In this document: in pieces, positions 34,501 to 43,600 of the stretch
Layout of the letters: each line of letters opens with the position of its first letter
Numbering within the stretch: position 1 is the stretch's first letter
From: BP-464 sp045805505
Lineage (GTDB): Bacteria; Actinomycetota; Thermoleophilia; Solirubrobacterales; Solirubrobacteraceae
Assembly (NCBI GenBank): GCA_045805505.1
Contig: JBJMLA010000121.1
Span: 16,756 to 80,755 of the forward strand
DNA length: 64,000 bases
Direction of reading: 5' to 3'
Program-made: the position numbers and the translations under genes
Notes under the pieces: generated by a model
Databases searched by the model: none
The model's input: the letters and a program-made list of their open reading frames with translations, nothing else
Told to the model about the DNA's origin: nothing

Positions 34501-34595
34501 GCGGCGCCCGCCTGCACGACCCCCTCGGCCGAGGCGGACGAGGCGCAGGCGAGCAGGGTCAGCCCGGCGAGCAGTGCGGCAGCAGCACGGTTCAT
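31584..34595 (-). CDS. Neutral/alkaline ceramidase-like secreted protein
   Basis: A 1003-residue exported protein with signal peptide 1-23. The N-terminal domain (about 25-500) matches neutral/alkaline non-lysosomal ceramidases: VTHNHSSPSYSS (132-143) corresponds to the zinc-binding HTHSGP-like motif, and NLGQHPEF, TQNATGN and the EREAFN region follow. Ceramidases split ceramide into sphingosine and fatty acid. Beyond about 700 come beta-sandwich domains, including a final carboxypeptidase-regulatory-like repeat (GELTATVATAGGAERTV region) and DAWGDTSGP. Bacteria of this class lack known sphingolipids, so the real substrate may be another N-acyl lipid. A hairpin sits immediately before the ATG. 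Confidence 0.82.
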   Translation of the reverse strand: MNRAAAALLAGLTLLACASSASAEGVVQAGAAKVDGTYHVGSSAGQYASTRDGGYGDYDPHLQSVKNAASYGVQSRESVRALVIKGADGKYAAIVSDDHYIPQDALFRRTAQLASDATDGALNATNITMAVTHNHSSPSYSSFNPGVWTFQDAFDFRFYDYYARQNAAALTQAFKDLHAVRVSATASYFDKIQRNPLGPARADDGGPAGFTNSFSDHDLSVIRFENIDDPAHPRPLSTLVNLGQHPEFLEGYDLITGEYPATMERFVDRTAGGITIFTQNATGNSEIETETYHSIHEREAFNHTQYNQMEWAARQLADAVIGNVRAIEAQQPNPDDAEHFGMASYHDRFIPWMSSFPVAVEDHWFPGPVSHPYPGVNSCRVDPAFGLNPRVGTAADCSEVPIGESLQPLTGALPASTPGVTTDDFEALGIPFPENISTPSHGLLQDTLGVHLQGIRLGDILLTVCSCEQWTDQAYNIKTRTDRIPGNEWLGYDATNPPADDKTHATNSCTQSTDKTWTCATSGGETIPDAVMQRYRARTLNDAAGWDDPACAELGCGVQAESEPTDLAKIRGNYTHDDTTVRGGTAQTDGYADAHGYKMVVTISMANDYNGYIATYRDFMGRDHYRKALTGWGPHSSDYFATRLARIGHSLKGDEAAAEAIAVETDPAVAAAEAPEYAAGAAKEAADQRAEDAKVTAVAEAASAGVQAYGATVPDDGLGVPTDVRQPKDIQRFDAATFRWAGGNNYTDNPVVVVERKVGDEWVLFADQSGEVQTTLAYPGSDPSALATYRAGGQTWRWTATFEAFVSRFNLVDPQGRTYRATPAGTYRFRVAGARQAGGAAVPYTLTSDPFTVAPWRGITVEDVQRDGTALSFAAGPAHTVKESRIRGTSTRDLGTLSFAIGPVDFPDSAADQTATGARFLNRTRGYSANDPSDAEHYCLDCRFRDWLDTTGELTATVATAGGAERTVHSDEHGRFTLHGVPGAATITITDAWGDTSGPVELS

Positions 34596-34616
34596 GCCTC
34601 CGGAACGTCGGAGGCA
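34595..34616. terminator. Hairpin between the PQQ dehydrogenase and ceramidase genes
   Basis: TGCCTCCG (34595-34602) and CGGAGGCA (34609-34616) form an 8-bp stem with a 6-nt loop. It abuts the ceramidase start codon and lies 15 nt after the upstream stop. It could terminate the upstream transcript or control ceramidase translation, since its GGAGG arm mimics a ribosome-binding site. Confidence 0.5.
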
Positions 34617-34631
34617 CGCCGAACTTGCGGC

Positions 34632-36824
34632 TTACTTGCCGCCGGTGAGCTTCAGGACATAGGACGTGACGTCGGCGATCTGCTGCGGCGTGAGCACGCC
34701 CTCGAAGGCCGGCATCCCGCCGCCGCCCTTCTCGACCTGCTTGAGGACGTTGTCCTCGACCTTGGCGCTGGGCAGGCCGGTGAGGTCCGGGCCGCCGTTG
34801 CCGCCGGTGCCGTCGGCGCCGTGGCACGTCGAGCAGTTGTCGGCGAAGACAGCCTCGCCGGCGTCGGCGTTGCCCTTCTTGGTGTCGCTCTTGGTCTCGT
34901 CCTCACCGGCGTGCTGGATCCCCTGGCCGGTGCCCGCGGCCTTGGCCGGCCCGAGCGTGCCGTCGAGGCCGAACAGCCACAGGTTGTCGCCGTGCTTGGT
35001 CGCCGCCAGGCCGTTGCCGCCCGCGTAGAAGGCGATGTACTGCTTGCCGCCCTGCTCGAAGATCGTCGGCGTGTTGTTGGCGCCGGCGCCGGTCTGGAAG
35101 CTCCACAGCTTCTCGCCGCTGTCGGCCTTGTAGGCCTCGAGCTCGCCCGTGTTGCGCCCGACGAACACGAGGTTGCCGCCGGTCGCCACGCTGCCGGAGT
35201 AGCACGCGTCGTCGAACTCGGCGCGCCATGCGGTGCGCCCGGTCGTGACGTCGATCGCCGCCAGCACGCCCGGGTTCGGGATGAAGCCGTTGATGGTCCA
35301 GACGCTGGCCAGGTACGGCGCCGCGCGGGTCCCCGGGGGCTTGGTCAGGTTGACGCTGTAGCCGCCGGCCGTCTCGAGCGCGCACACGTAGAGCATGTGC
35401 GTGTCGGGGTTGTAGCTCGAGGGCGGCCAGTTCACGCCGCCGGCCGGGCTCGGCGCGACCACGACCATCTTCTTGAGCTCGAGCGGCGTGAAGATCTCGC
35501 CGTGGACCGGATCGAGCTTCTTGGTCTCCGGGCTCTTGGCGCCCAGCCCCTTGATCTCGGCGTACTGGTCGTCGGAGACCGTGTGGGGCACGACCGGGTC
35601 CCACTGCGGGAACGGCTGGGTCTTGGCGGTCTTCTGGTAGGCGTTCTGCGGGACCGGCCGCTCCTCGATCGGGACGATCGGCTTGCCGGTCTTGCGGTCC
35701 AGGACGTAGGTCCAGCCCGTCTTGTTGGTCTCGGCGATCGCCTCGCGCTGCCGGCCGCCGATCTCGGCGTCGAACAGGATCACGGGGTTGGGGCTGTCGT
35801 AGTCCCAGATGTCGTGATGGACCTGCTGGTAGTGCCAGCGGTACTTGCCCGTGTCGGCGTCGATCGCGACGATCGAGGCGGTGAAGAGGTTGTCGCCCTC
35901 GCGCGCGTGGCCGTTGTCGTCGGGCGAGGCGTTGCCCGTCGAGAAGTAGAGCATCCCGAGCTTGGGATCGACCGCGGGCGTCTGCCAGATTGGGGCGCCG
36001 CCGTGCTGCCAGGAGTCGTTGTCCTGCGGCCAGGTCTCGTGGCCGACCTCGCCGGGGCCGGGCACCGTGTAGAAGCGCCAGTCGATCTTGCCGGTCTTGG
36101 CGTTCACGGCGGTCAGCCGGCCGCGGGCCTGGTACTCGCCGCCGGACACGCCCGTGTAGACGCGACCGTTGTAGTAGAGCGGCGCCGACGTGATCGTGTA
36201 GCCGTTCTGCCACTTCTCGATCGTCGTCGACCACTCCTTCTTGCCGGTCTTCTGGTCGAGCGCGACGAGCTGTCCGTCGAGCTGGCCGATGTAGACCATG
36301 CCCTCGCCGATGGCCACGCCGCGGCTCGTCCAGCCGCAGCAGACCGACGTGTTCTTGTCGGTGATGCCGGCCTTGTACTGCCACTGGATCTTGCCCGTGC
36401 CGACGTCGACGGCGAACACGTCGTCGGCGCCGGTGGCGACGTACATCGTGCCCTTGTAGACGATGGGCTGGGACTCGGCGGAGTACTTGGCGGCGACCGC
36501 GGAGCGCTTGAGGTGGGTGATCCAGACACCCTTGACCTTGTCGATGTTGCCGTCGTTGATCTGGTTGAGCGGCGAGAAGCGCTGGTTCTTCAGCGAGCCG
36601 CCGTTGGTCAGCCAGTCCTCCTTCGGCTGCTCGTCGAGCTGGTCGGCCGCGAAGGCCGGCGCGCCCTGGATCTCGGCCGGCTCGACGATCTGCCGGCCGT
36701 TGGCGCCGACCGTGATCGTCTTCTCGTGGCCGGTGAAGTTGCCGATCGCCCAGCCCGCGAAGGCGACGAGCAGGACACCGAACAGGATGATCCCGACGGC
36801 GGCCGGGTCGCGCTTGGAGGACAC
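34632..36824 (-). CDS. PQQ-dependent dehydrogenase fused to cytochrome c
   Basis: A 730-residue quinohaemoprotein-type alcohol dehydrogenase. A single N-terminal membrane anchor (about 9-27) is followed by an eight-bladed PQQ propeller with W-motifs. The vicinal disulfide Cys162-Cys163 (SVCCGW) sits above PQQ and the catalytic Asp is in IWDYDSPNP. The C-terminal cytochrome c domain has CSTCH (664-668) with distal Met in GGMPAF. It oxidises an alcohol or sugar outside the membrane and passes electrons to the respiratory chain. The start is GTG 36824, with a TAGGGC hexamer 7 nt upstream, in preference to an upstream Cys-rich extension. No PQQ biosynthesis genes are nearby. Confidence 0.88.
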   Translation of the reverse strand: MSSKRDPAAVGIILFGVLLVAFAGWAIGNFTGHEKTITVGANGRQIVEPAEIQGAPAFAADQLDEQPKEDWLTNGGSLKNQRFSPLNQINDGNIDKVKGVWITHLKRSAVAAKYSAESQPIVYKGTMYVATGADDVFAVDVGTGKIQWQYKAGITDKNTSVCCGWTSRGVAIGEGMVYIGQLDGQLVALDQKTGKKEWSTTIEKWQNGYTITSAPLYYNGRVYTGVSGGEYQARGRLTAVNAKTGKIDWRFYTVPGPGEVGHETWPQDNDSWQHGGAPIWQTPAVDPKLGMLYFSTGNASPDDNGHAREGDNLFTASIVAIDADTGKYRWHYQQVHHDIWDYDSPNPVILFDAEIGGRQREAIAETNKTGWTYVLDRKTGKPIVPIEERPVPQNAYQKTAKTQPFPQWDPVVPHTVSDDQYAEIKGLGAKSPETKKLDPVHGEIFTPLELKKMVVVAPSPAGGVNWPPSSYNPDTHMLYVCALETAGGYSVNLTKPPGTRAAPYLASVWTINGFIPNPGVLAAIDVTTGRTAWRAEFDDACYSGSVATGGNLVFVGRNTGELEAYKADSGEKLWSFQTGAGANNTPTIFEQGGKQYIAFYAGGNGLAATKHGDNLWLFGLDGTLGPAKAAGTGQGIQHAGEDETKSDTKKGNADAGEAVFADNCSTCHGADGTGGNGGPDLTGLPSAKVEDNVLKQVEKGGGGMPAFEGVLTPQQIADVTSYVLKLTGGK

Positions 36825-36924
36825 GGCACGCGCCCTACCCGCGAACCGCCCCTTCCCGGCGCGCCCCGTCAGCGAACAAACGGCGCAGCGCAACCTGGAG
36901 CTTGCGCGATGCCCGCCCGGCGGT

Positions 36925-36930
36925 CATGCT
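36925..36930 (+). promoter_or_regulatory. -10-like hexamer of a likely leaderless promoter (glycine-rich protein)
   Basis: CATGCT lies 6 nt before ATG 36937. It has one mismatch to TAnnnT. Confidence 0.35.
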
Positions 36931-36936
36931 GGGGCC

Positions 36937-38991
36937 ATGACCGGGCGGGGGCGCTGGTGTCGTTGGGCTACTGCATGCGCGTGCGCGCTCGTCGCCGTGA
37001 TGCCCGCGGGGGCGCAGGCCAGGCTGCGGCCGGATCTGCGGATCGCACCGTTCACGATCGCCAAGGCACCGGTGATGGCCGGTGCGATCGTCCGGATCCG
37101 CGTGCGGACGCGCAACGTGGGACGGCATGCCGCCCGGCGATCGGTCACGGCGCTCTTCCTCTCGGCTGACGCGCGGCGCAACCGGGGCGACCGGCGGATC
37201 GGGGCGACCCGCGTGCGCCGCATGGCTGCGCATCGCGCGCGCCGCCGGACGGTCGTCGCGACCATCCCGCTCGGCACCGCCGCCGGCCGGTACCGGATCC
37301 TCGCCTGCGCGGATCCGGCCCGCCGGGTGCCCGAAGCGCGCGAGCGCAACAACTGCCGCGCCGGGCGCCGCGTGCTGACCGTGCTGGCCGGCGCGGGGCC
37401 GATCGGCGGCTCGGGCCCGATCACCGGTCCCGGCCCGGACACGGGGACGCCGGTCGGGCCGAGCGGTCCGGTCGTCAACCCGGCCGGCGACGACGACGGC
37501 GACGGCCTGACCAACGCCGTGGACTGCTCGTCCACCGATCCCACCGTCTATCCCGGAGCGCCCGACCCGCCGGACGTGCCGGCCTTCAAGGACACCAACT
37601 GCGACGGCATCGACGGCGACGCCGCGCACGCCGTGTTCGTCTCGCCGAGCGGCAACGACGCGGACTCGGGCAGCCGCGCGACGCCGAAGAAGACGCTGGC
37701 CGCCGCCGTCAGCGCGGCCACGGGCCTCGGCGCGGATGTCTACGCGATGGCCGGCACGTACGCCGCCCGGCTCGATCTGGCCAACGGCGTCGACGTCATC
37801 GGCGGCTACACCACCACCTGGGCGCGGTCGCTCGGCGCCACGACGACCATCACGGGCGCGCAGGCGTCCGGGCGAGTCGAGGCCGCCGTCGCGTCCGGGC
37901 TCAGCGCCCCGACGACCCTGCAGCTCCTCACGCTGGCGCCGAAGGCGGCGACCGGCGCGGGTGTCAGCTCCTACGGCCTGCGGGCCACCGGCAGCCCCGG
38001 TCTCGTCGTCGACCACGTCACCGCCACGGCTGGTGCCGGCACCCCCGGGGCCCCGGGGACGGCGGGCGCCGACGGCCGGTCCGGCGGGGCCGGCACCAAC
38101 GGCACCGCGGGAAGCTGCGACAACGAGATCGCCCAGAACGCCGGCGGCGACGGCGGGACGAACGCGTGGGGCCGCCCGGGCGGGCACGGCGGCATGGGCG
38201 GCTACGGCTCGGCCGGGTCGTTCGGCACGGATCACTACGACGGCTTCGACGGCGGCGCGGGGACCGTCGCCGGTCAGGGCGGCGGCCCCGGTGGCGGCCA
38301 CGGCAACGGGGGCACCACCGGCGGGTCCGGTGGCGGCGGATCGTCGCTCAACGGCGCCTCCGGCGCCAACGGCCCGTCGGGCGGCGGTGGCCTGGCCTCG
38401 TTCGCCTCGGGCGCCCTGTGGCTCGGTGCCGCGGGCGGCACCGGCAGCAACGGCCTGAACGGCCACGGCGGTGGCGGTGGCGGTGGCGGCGGAGGGCAGG
38501 TCGGCGCCGCGGTCGACAACGGTTCGGGCAACGGCGGCGGTGGCGGCGGTGGCGGCGGCGAGGGCGGCAAGGGCGGTGGCGGTGGCGCCGCGGGCGGCGC
38601 CTCGATCGGCATCGCGATCGCCACGTCGAGCGGCGCGGTCATCCGGGACTCCGTCATCAGCGCGGCCGGCGGCGCGAAGGGTGGGGCGGGCGCCGACGGC
38701 GGCTCCTACGGCGCCGGCGGGCCGCGCGGCTTCGGAGCCACCACCTGCACGGGCGAGGTCGGGTCCGGCGGCAACGGCGGCGTCGGCGGTCCCGGCGGCC
38801 ACGGTGGGGGTGGCGGCGGAGGCGCGGGCGGCCCGAGCTTCGCGCTGCTGCGCGTCTCGTCGACCATCACCGCGGCCGGCAACACGCTGACGTTCGGCAG
38901 CGGCGGCGCGGGCGGTCCCGGCGGCTCTGGCGTGACGACGGCCGGCGGCACCGGCGCGCCGGGCGCCGCCGAGGCCGAGCACGTCTCCTAG
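36937..38991 (+). CDS. Exported CARDB / MopE-like / beta-helix / glycine-rich protein
   Basis: A 684-residue secreted mosaic. Signal peptide 1-28. A CARDB-like adhesion beta-sandwich is at about 30-150 (RIAPFTIAKAPVMAG, VRTRNVG, LFLSAD, EARERNNCRA). A MopE-like metal-binding motif is at about 185-230 (DDDGDGLTNAVDC, DTNCDGIDGDA). A parallel beta-helix onset (VFVSPSGNDADSG, TPKKTLAAAVSAA) runs to about 360. A glycine-rich, collagen-like domain with GGxGGxG and GAPGTAGADG-type motifs fills 360-680. This order fits a surface or matrix protein that binds divalent metal. The end overlaps the convergent ettA by 4 nt. Exact start by ATG and leaderless-type hexamer. Confidence 0.75.
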   Translation: MTGRGRWCRWATACACALVAVMPAGAQARLRPDLRIAPFTIAKAPVMAGAIVRIRVRTRNVGRHAARRSVTALFLSADARRNRGDRRIGATRVRRMAAHRARRRTVVATIPLGTAAGRYRILACADPARRVPEARERNNCRAGRRVLTVLAGAGPIGGSGPITGPGPDTGTPVGPSGPVVNPAGDDDGDGLTNAVDCSSTDPTVYPGAPDPPDVPAFKDTNCDGIDGDAAHAVFVSPSGNDADSGSRATPKKTLAAAVSAATGLGADVYAMAGTYAARLDLANGVDVIGGYTTTWARSLGATTTITGAQASGRVEAAVASGLSAPTTLQLLTLAPKAATGAGVSSYGLRATGSPGLVVDHVTATAGAGTPGAPGTAGADGRSGGAGTNGTAGSCDNEIAQNAGGDGGTNAWGRPGGHGGMGGYGSAGSFGTDHYDGFDGGAGTVAGQGGGPGGGHGNGGTTGGSGGGGSSLNGASGANGPSGGGGLASFASGALWLGAAGGTGSNGLNGHGGGGGGGGGGQVGAAVDNGSGNGGGGGGGGGEGGKGGGGGAAGGASIGIAIATSSGAVIRDSVISAAGGAKGGAGADGGSYGAGGPRGFGATTCTGEVGSGGNGGVGGPGGHGGGGGGGAGGPSFALLRVSSTITAAGNTLTFGSGGAGGPGGSGVTTAGGTGAPGAAEAEHVS
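38040..38950 (+). repeat. Low-complexity GGC/GGT-rich coding repeat
   Basis: The tract encodes the glycine-rich domain of the 684-residue exported protein. It consists mainly of imperfect GGCGGY and GGCNNCGGY units, is in frame throughout, and is probably prone to slippage. Confidence 0.6.
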
Positions 38992-40643
38992 GCGCGCGTG
39001 AGCTTCTTGTAGGTGATGCGGTGGGGCCGGTCGGCCTCGGCGCCCAGCGTGGCGCGCCGGTGCTCCTCGTAGGCCTCGAAGTTGCCCTCGAACCACGTGA
39101 CCTGGGAGTCGCCCTCGAAGGCCAGGACGTGGGTGGCGACGCGATCGAGGAACCAGCGATCGTGGGAGATGACCACCGCGCAGCCCGCGAAGGACAGCAG
39201 CGCCTCCTCGAGGGCGCGCAGGGTGTCGACGTCGAGGTCGTTGGTCGGCTCGTCGAGCAGCAGCAGGTTGCCGCCCGTGCGCAGCAGCTTGGCGAGGTGC
39301 AGGCGGTTGCGCTCGCCGCCCGAGAGCTTGCCGACCTTCTTCTGCTGGTCGGAGCCCCGGAAGTTGAAGTCGGCGACGTACTTGCGCGAGTTCATCTCGC
39401 GATCGCCGACCTTGATCTGGTCCATGCCGCCCGAGATCTCCTCCCAGACGTTCTTGTCGCCGTCGAGGGCGTCGCGTGACTGATCGACGTAGGCGAGCTC
39501 GACGGTGTCGCCGACCTTCAGGCTGCCCTCGTCGGGCTGCTCCTGGCCGACGATCATCCTGAACAGCGTGGTCTTGCCGGCGCCGTTGGGCCCGATGACG
39601 CCGACGATGCCGCCGCGCGGCAGATCGAAGTTGAGGTCCTCGATCAGCAGCCGGTCGCCGAAGCCCTTGCGCAGGCCGCTGGCCTGCACCACCACGTCGC
39701 CGAGCCGCGGCCCGGCCGGGATGTGGATCTGGACCTCGCCGAGCTTGACGTTGGAGTCCTGGGCGAGCAGCGCCTCGTAGTTGTTGATGCGGGCCTTCTG
39801 CTTGGTCTGGCGGCCCTTGGGGTTCTGGCGGATCCAGTCGAGCTCGGCGGCGATCGTCTTCTGGCGCGCGACCTCGGACTTCTCCTCCATCTCCAGGCGC
39901 TTCTGCTTCTGGATCAGCCAGGCCGAGTAGTTGCCCTCGTAGGGGATCCCGCGGCCGCGGTCGAGCTCGAGGATCCAGCCCGCGACGTTGTCGAGGAAGT
40001 AGCGATCGTGGGTCACCGCGACGATCGCGCCGGGGTAGTCGGCCAGGTGCGTCTCGAGCCACGCGACCGACTCGGCGTCGAGATGGTTGGTCGGCTCGTC
40101 GAGCAGCAGCAGGTCGGGCTGGGAGAGCAGCAGCCGGCACAGCGCGACGCGGCGCCGCTCGCCACCGGACAGCTGGGTGACGTCGGCGTCGGAGGGCGGC
40201 AGGCGCAGCGCGTCCATCGCGTGCTCGAGCTGGGAGTCGAGATCCCATGCGTTCTTGGCGTCGATCTCGGCCTGGAGCCGGGCGAACTCGTCGGCGGTCT
40301 CGTCGGAGTAGTTGGCGGCCAGCTCGTTGAAGCGGTCGAGCAGCGCCTTGGTCTCTGCCACGCCGTCCTCGACGTTGCCCTTGACGTCCTTGGTCTCGTC
40401 GAGTTGGGGCTCCTGCTCGAGCAGCCCGACCGTCGCGCCCGGCGCCAGCTGCGCCTCGCCGCGGTACTCCTGGTCGAGCCCGGCCATGATCCGCAGCACG
40501 GTCGACTTGCCCGCGCCGTTGTAGCCCAGCACGCCGATCTTCGCGCCCGGATAGAACGCGAGCGTGATGTCCTTGAGCACGTCCTTGTCGGGCGGGTAGT
40601 GCTTCGTGAGCTTGTGCATCGTGAAGATGTATTGCGCGGACAT
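38988..40643 (-). CDS. ettA: Energy-dependent translational throttle protein EttA (ABC-F)
   Basis: A 551-residue ABC-F ATPase without membrane segments. EttA binds the ribosomal E site and gates the first peptide bond by ADP/ATP ratio. Two ABC domains are present: Walker A GYNGAGKST (39-47) and GPNGAGKTT (about 353), signatures LSGGERRRV and LSGGERNRL, Walker B LLLLDEPTNHLD and LLLLDEPTNDLD. The arm and PtIM linker (NPKGRQTKQKARI) are characteristic of EttA. The -10 TACACT lies 8 nt upstream and overlaps the divergent -10 of the 1123-residue gene. Confidence 0.95.
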   Translation of the reverse strand: MSAQYIFTMHKLTKHYPPDKDVLKDITLAFYPGAKIGVLGYNGAGKSTVLRIMAGLDQEYRGEAQLAPGATVGLLEQEPQLDETKDVKGNVEDGVAETKALLDRFNELAANYSDETADEFARLQAEIDAKNAWDLDSQLEHAMDALRLPPSDADVTQLSGGERRRVALCRLLLSQPDLLLLDEPTNHLDAESVAWLETHLADYPGAIVAVTHDRYFLDNVAGWILELDRGRGIPYEGNYSAWLIQKQKRLEMEEKSEVARQKTIAAELDWIRQNPKGRQTKQKARINNYEALLAQDSNVKLGEVQIHIPAGPRLGDVVVQASGLRKGFGDRLLIEDLNFDLPRGGIVGVIGPNGAGKTTLFRMIVGQEQPDEGSLKVGDTVELAYVDQSRDALDGDKNVWEEISGGMDQIKVGDREMNSRKYVADFNFRGSDQQKKVGKLSGGERNRLHLAKLLRTGGNLLLLDEPTNDLDVDTLRALEEALLSFAGCAVVISHDRWFLDRVATHVLAFEGDSQVTWFEGNFEAYEEHRRATLGAEADRPHRITYKKLTRA

Positions 40644-40651
40644 CGGGTCGG

Positions 40652-40661
40652 AGTGTAGGTT
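40652..40661. promoter_or_regulatory. Overlapping divergent -10 hexamers sharing TA
   Basis: Minus-strand TACACT (40652-40657) is 8 nt from the ettA ATG. Plus-strand TAGGTT (40656-40661) is 6 nt from ATG 40668. The shared TA is 40656-40657. Confidence 0.6.
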
Positions 40662-40667
40662 CGGCCG

Positions 40668-43600
40668 ATGCGGGGGCTATGGATGGCGTGGGTGCTGGCG
40701 GCTGCGTTCATGGGGGTGGCGGAAAGTCACGCCGCCGAGCCTCCGGGTCTCGGGCAGACACCGTTCCTGCTGACCTCCGATCCCGACGCGCGACTGCCCG
40801 ATGTCGCGGTCGACGACATGGGTACCGGGCACTTCGCCTGGACGGTCAACAAGTCCTATCCGCAGACGGATCAGACCGTCTACTGCCGGGTCCCGCGCGG
40901 CGCCACGGCCTGCGCTGTCACGCAGACGTTCGACATCGCGCCGGGCCTCGAGGCGTTCACGACGCCCAAGGTCCTGACGCCCGGTCCCGGGCAGGTGGTC
41001 ATCATCGCCTACCGCTGCTGCGGCAAGGGCGAGGGCACCTACGCGATCGCGTCGGCCGACGGCGGCAACACGTTCGCGGCCCCGCGGCTGATCGGGACGG
41101 TCCAGCCCGAGGACGTGGCCTACGGGCCCGGGACGGGAGCGGTCTCGATGGTCGAGGGCGGCGCCACGGCGGGCGTGGTCTTCCAGGCCGCGTCGCTCGG
41201 GGGGTACGAGACGGGCGAGGCCGGCATCGGCTCGTCGGGCTTCCTGCACAGCTACAACCCGAGCATCGGCTTCCCGGCGCCGACCACGCCGATCGTCGCC
41301 TATGACGACCTCGAGACCGCGTACTTCCGCGCCTGGGGCGGGACGGGCGACGTCAACGACCTGTCCACCTGGGGCCCGGAGACCCCGATCGCGCCGCTGT
41401 CCGAGACGCGTGTGGCCACGGGCCTCAAGGGCGTGGTGCTGATGGGCAAGGAGCACACTGAGGAGCCGTACGCCGACACGTACTCCGCGCGCCGCTACGA
41501 CACGACGACGGGCGCGTTCGGCGCCTCGGTCCCGATCAGCAACCCGAAGATCGAGACCGACGTCATCTTCAACGACTTCTTCCAGGACCCGGGCGGCAAC
41601 GTCGCCGCGGTCTTCGTCGCCAACGGCACCTACGGGACGCACGCCGACCCGATCCGCTACCGGGCCTCGACCGACGGCGGCAAGACCTGGCTGGCCGAGC
41701 GCACGCTGGTCAACAGCACCGACGATCACGGCTTCAACCTGCGCGTCGGGGCGGCGGCCGACGGCGGCGGCTTCGTCGCCTACGACGCGAACAGCTCGCC
41801 GCCGCTGATGGCGGTCGCCGTACCGCCGCTGTCGACGCAGGGTGGCGGAGGATCCGGCGCGGGCGGCCTGCCGTGCGTCCCCGACGTGAGCTTCGGCAAC
41901 GTCCAGGCGCTCGCCATCGCGGGGTGCCTGCAGAAGCAGAAGGACGGCAGCTACGTCACCGCCGACCCGGTGCGGCTCAACGGGCTCGACCTGGCCCCGA
42001 AGGCCGCCGGCCGCCGGGCGCAGGCGGCGGCCGCGGGCAAGATCACGGTCGATCCGGTCAACAAGAAGGTCCACCTCGACGCCGTCGACGTGAAGGCCGG
42101 CAACATCGTCCTGGACAAGGGCAGCTTCGACTGGGACGTCTCGAAGGGGACCGTCGCGAGCTTCACCCACCTCGAGAAGTTCAAGGTCTCGATCTTCGGC
42201 TTCCCGGTGGCCGGCGAGGCAACGCTGAAGTTCGACAAGAACGGCGCGTTCATCCCGGCCCACCTCGAGCTGCCCTCGGTCTTCGGCGGCATCACCGGCG
42301 ACGTGACGCTGCGCCTGAAGAACCCGGGCGGCCTGGTGGTCGACGGGTTCAAGATCCACGTCGGCCAGGCGTTCCTGGGCGCGCTGCAGATCAAGCCGCT
42401 CGACGTCACCTACGACGGCGGGCAGCCGCCCGTCTTCGAGGGTTCGGCGAGGTTCCTCCTGCCGCCCGCCTACAGCGACCCGGGCGCGAAGGTCAGCTTC
42501 GGGTTCATCAACGGCAAGTTCAAGCACGCCGAGGGCTCGATCGGGTTCAACCCGCCGCTGGAGCTCGCTCCGCCGTGGGCCTACCTGCGGCAGATCGGCC
42601 TCGCACTGTCGACCGATCCGCTGAAGATCGGCGGCGGCGTCGAGCTCATCGGCGGCCCGCAGATCCTCGGCAAGTCCGCCGTGTCGATCGATGCCCTGCC
42701 GCCGCAGGGCTTCTCGTTCACCTTCTCCGACCCGGCGATCCTGAAGATCTCCGGCTCGATGAAGGTCGTCGACATCCCGTTCGCGAGCGGCTTCGTCGAG
42801 TTCCGCAGCAACGGGCTGCTGAAGTTCGGCGGCGGGCTCGACTTCACCGCGCCGCTGGGGCTGTTCAGCATCACGGCGGGCGTGCCCAGCGGGCCGCCCC
42901 TCGGTCCGGGCTTCGTCGACCTCTCCGACGGGCGCTTCAACGGGCCCGTCTCGGGCGACGTGTGCGTCCCGGCCGGGTGCGGCTTCATCGACATCGGTGG
43001 CCGGGGCGTCATCTCGTCGACGGGCTTCGCCGCGTGCGGCCAGTACCTGATCTCCGACACGCCCGAGATCGGCGTCTCCGCCGGCTTCGGTTACAAGTGG
43101 GGCCAGGACGCCGATGTCTTCGGCGGGTTCGGCGGCTGCGACATCGGGTCCTACGTCGTTGCGGCACCCGCGCGCGCCGCGCAGGCCGGGCCCATGACGG
43201 TCGATGTCCCGGCGGGACTGCCGCAGGAGAACATCACCGTGACAGGCGCGGGTGGGGCGCCGCGGATCACGGTCACCGCGCCCGACGGCGAGGTCGTTGC
43301 GTCGGGCCCCGGCGGCGCGCCCGCCAAGGGCACGCACATGGTCGTCTACTCGACGGCCGGCGCCAACGCGACGAGCGTGCTCATCGGCAAGCCCGTGGCC
43401 GGCCAGTACAAGGTCGAGGCCCAGCCGGGCTCGCCGCCCATCTCGCGCATGGGCCATGCGGCCGGGCTGCCCGAGCCGTCGGTCACCGCCAAGGTCTCCG
43501 GCAAGGGCCACGCGCGCAGGCTGAGCTACAAGGTCAAGGCCATCGCCGGTCAGACCGTGCGCTTCGTCGAACGCGCGGCCGGAGCCGGCGCCGATCTCGG

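Noticed and set aside
31659..37169. A very long plus-strand open frame opposite the ceramidase and PQQ dehydrogenase genes
   Set aside because: It is a high-GC antisense shadow; its protein is low-complexity Val/Arg/Gly/Ala sequence, while the minus-strand genes have clear family motifs.
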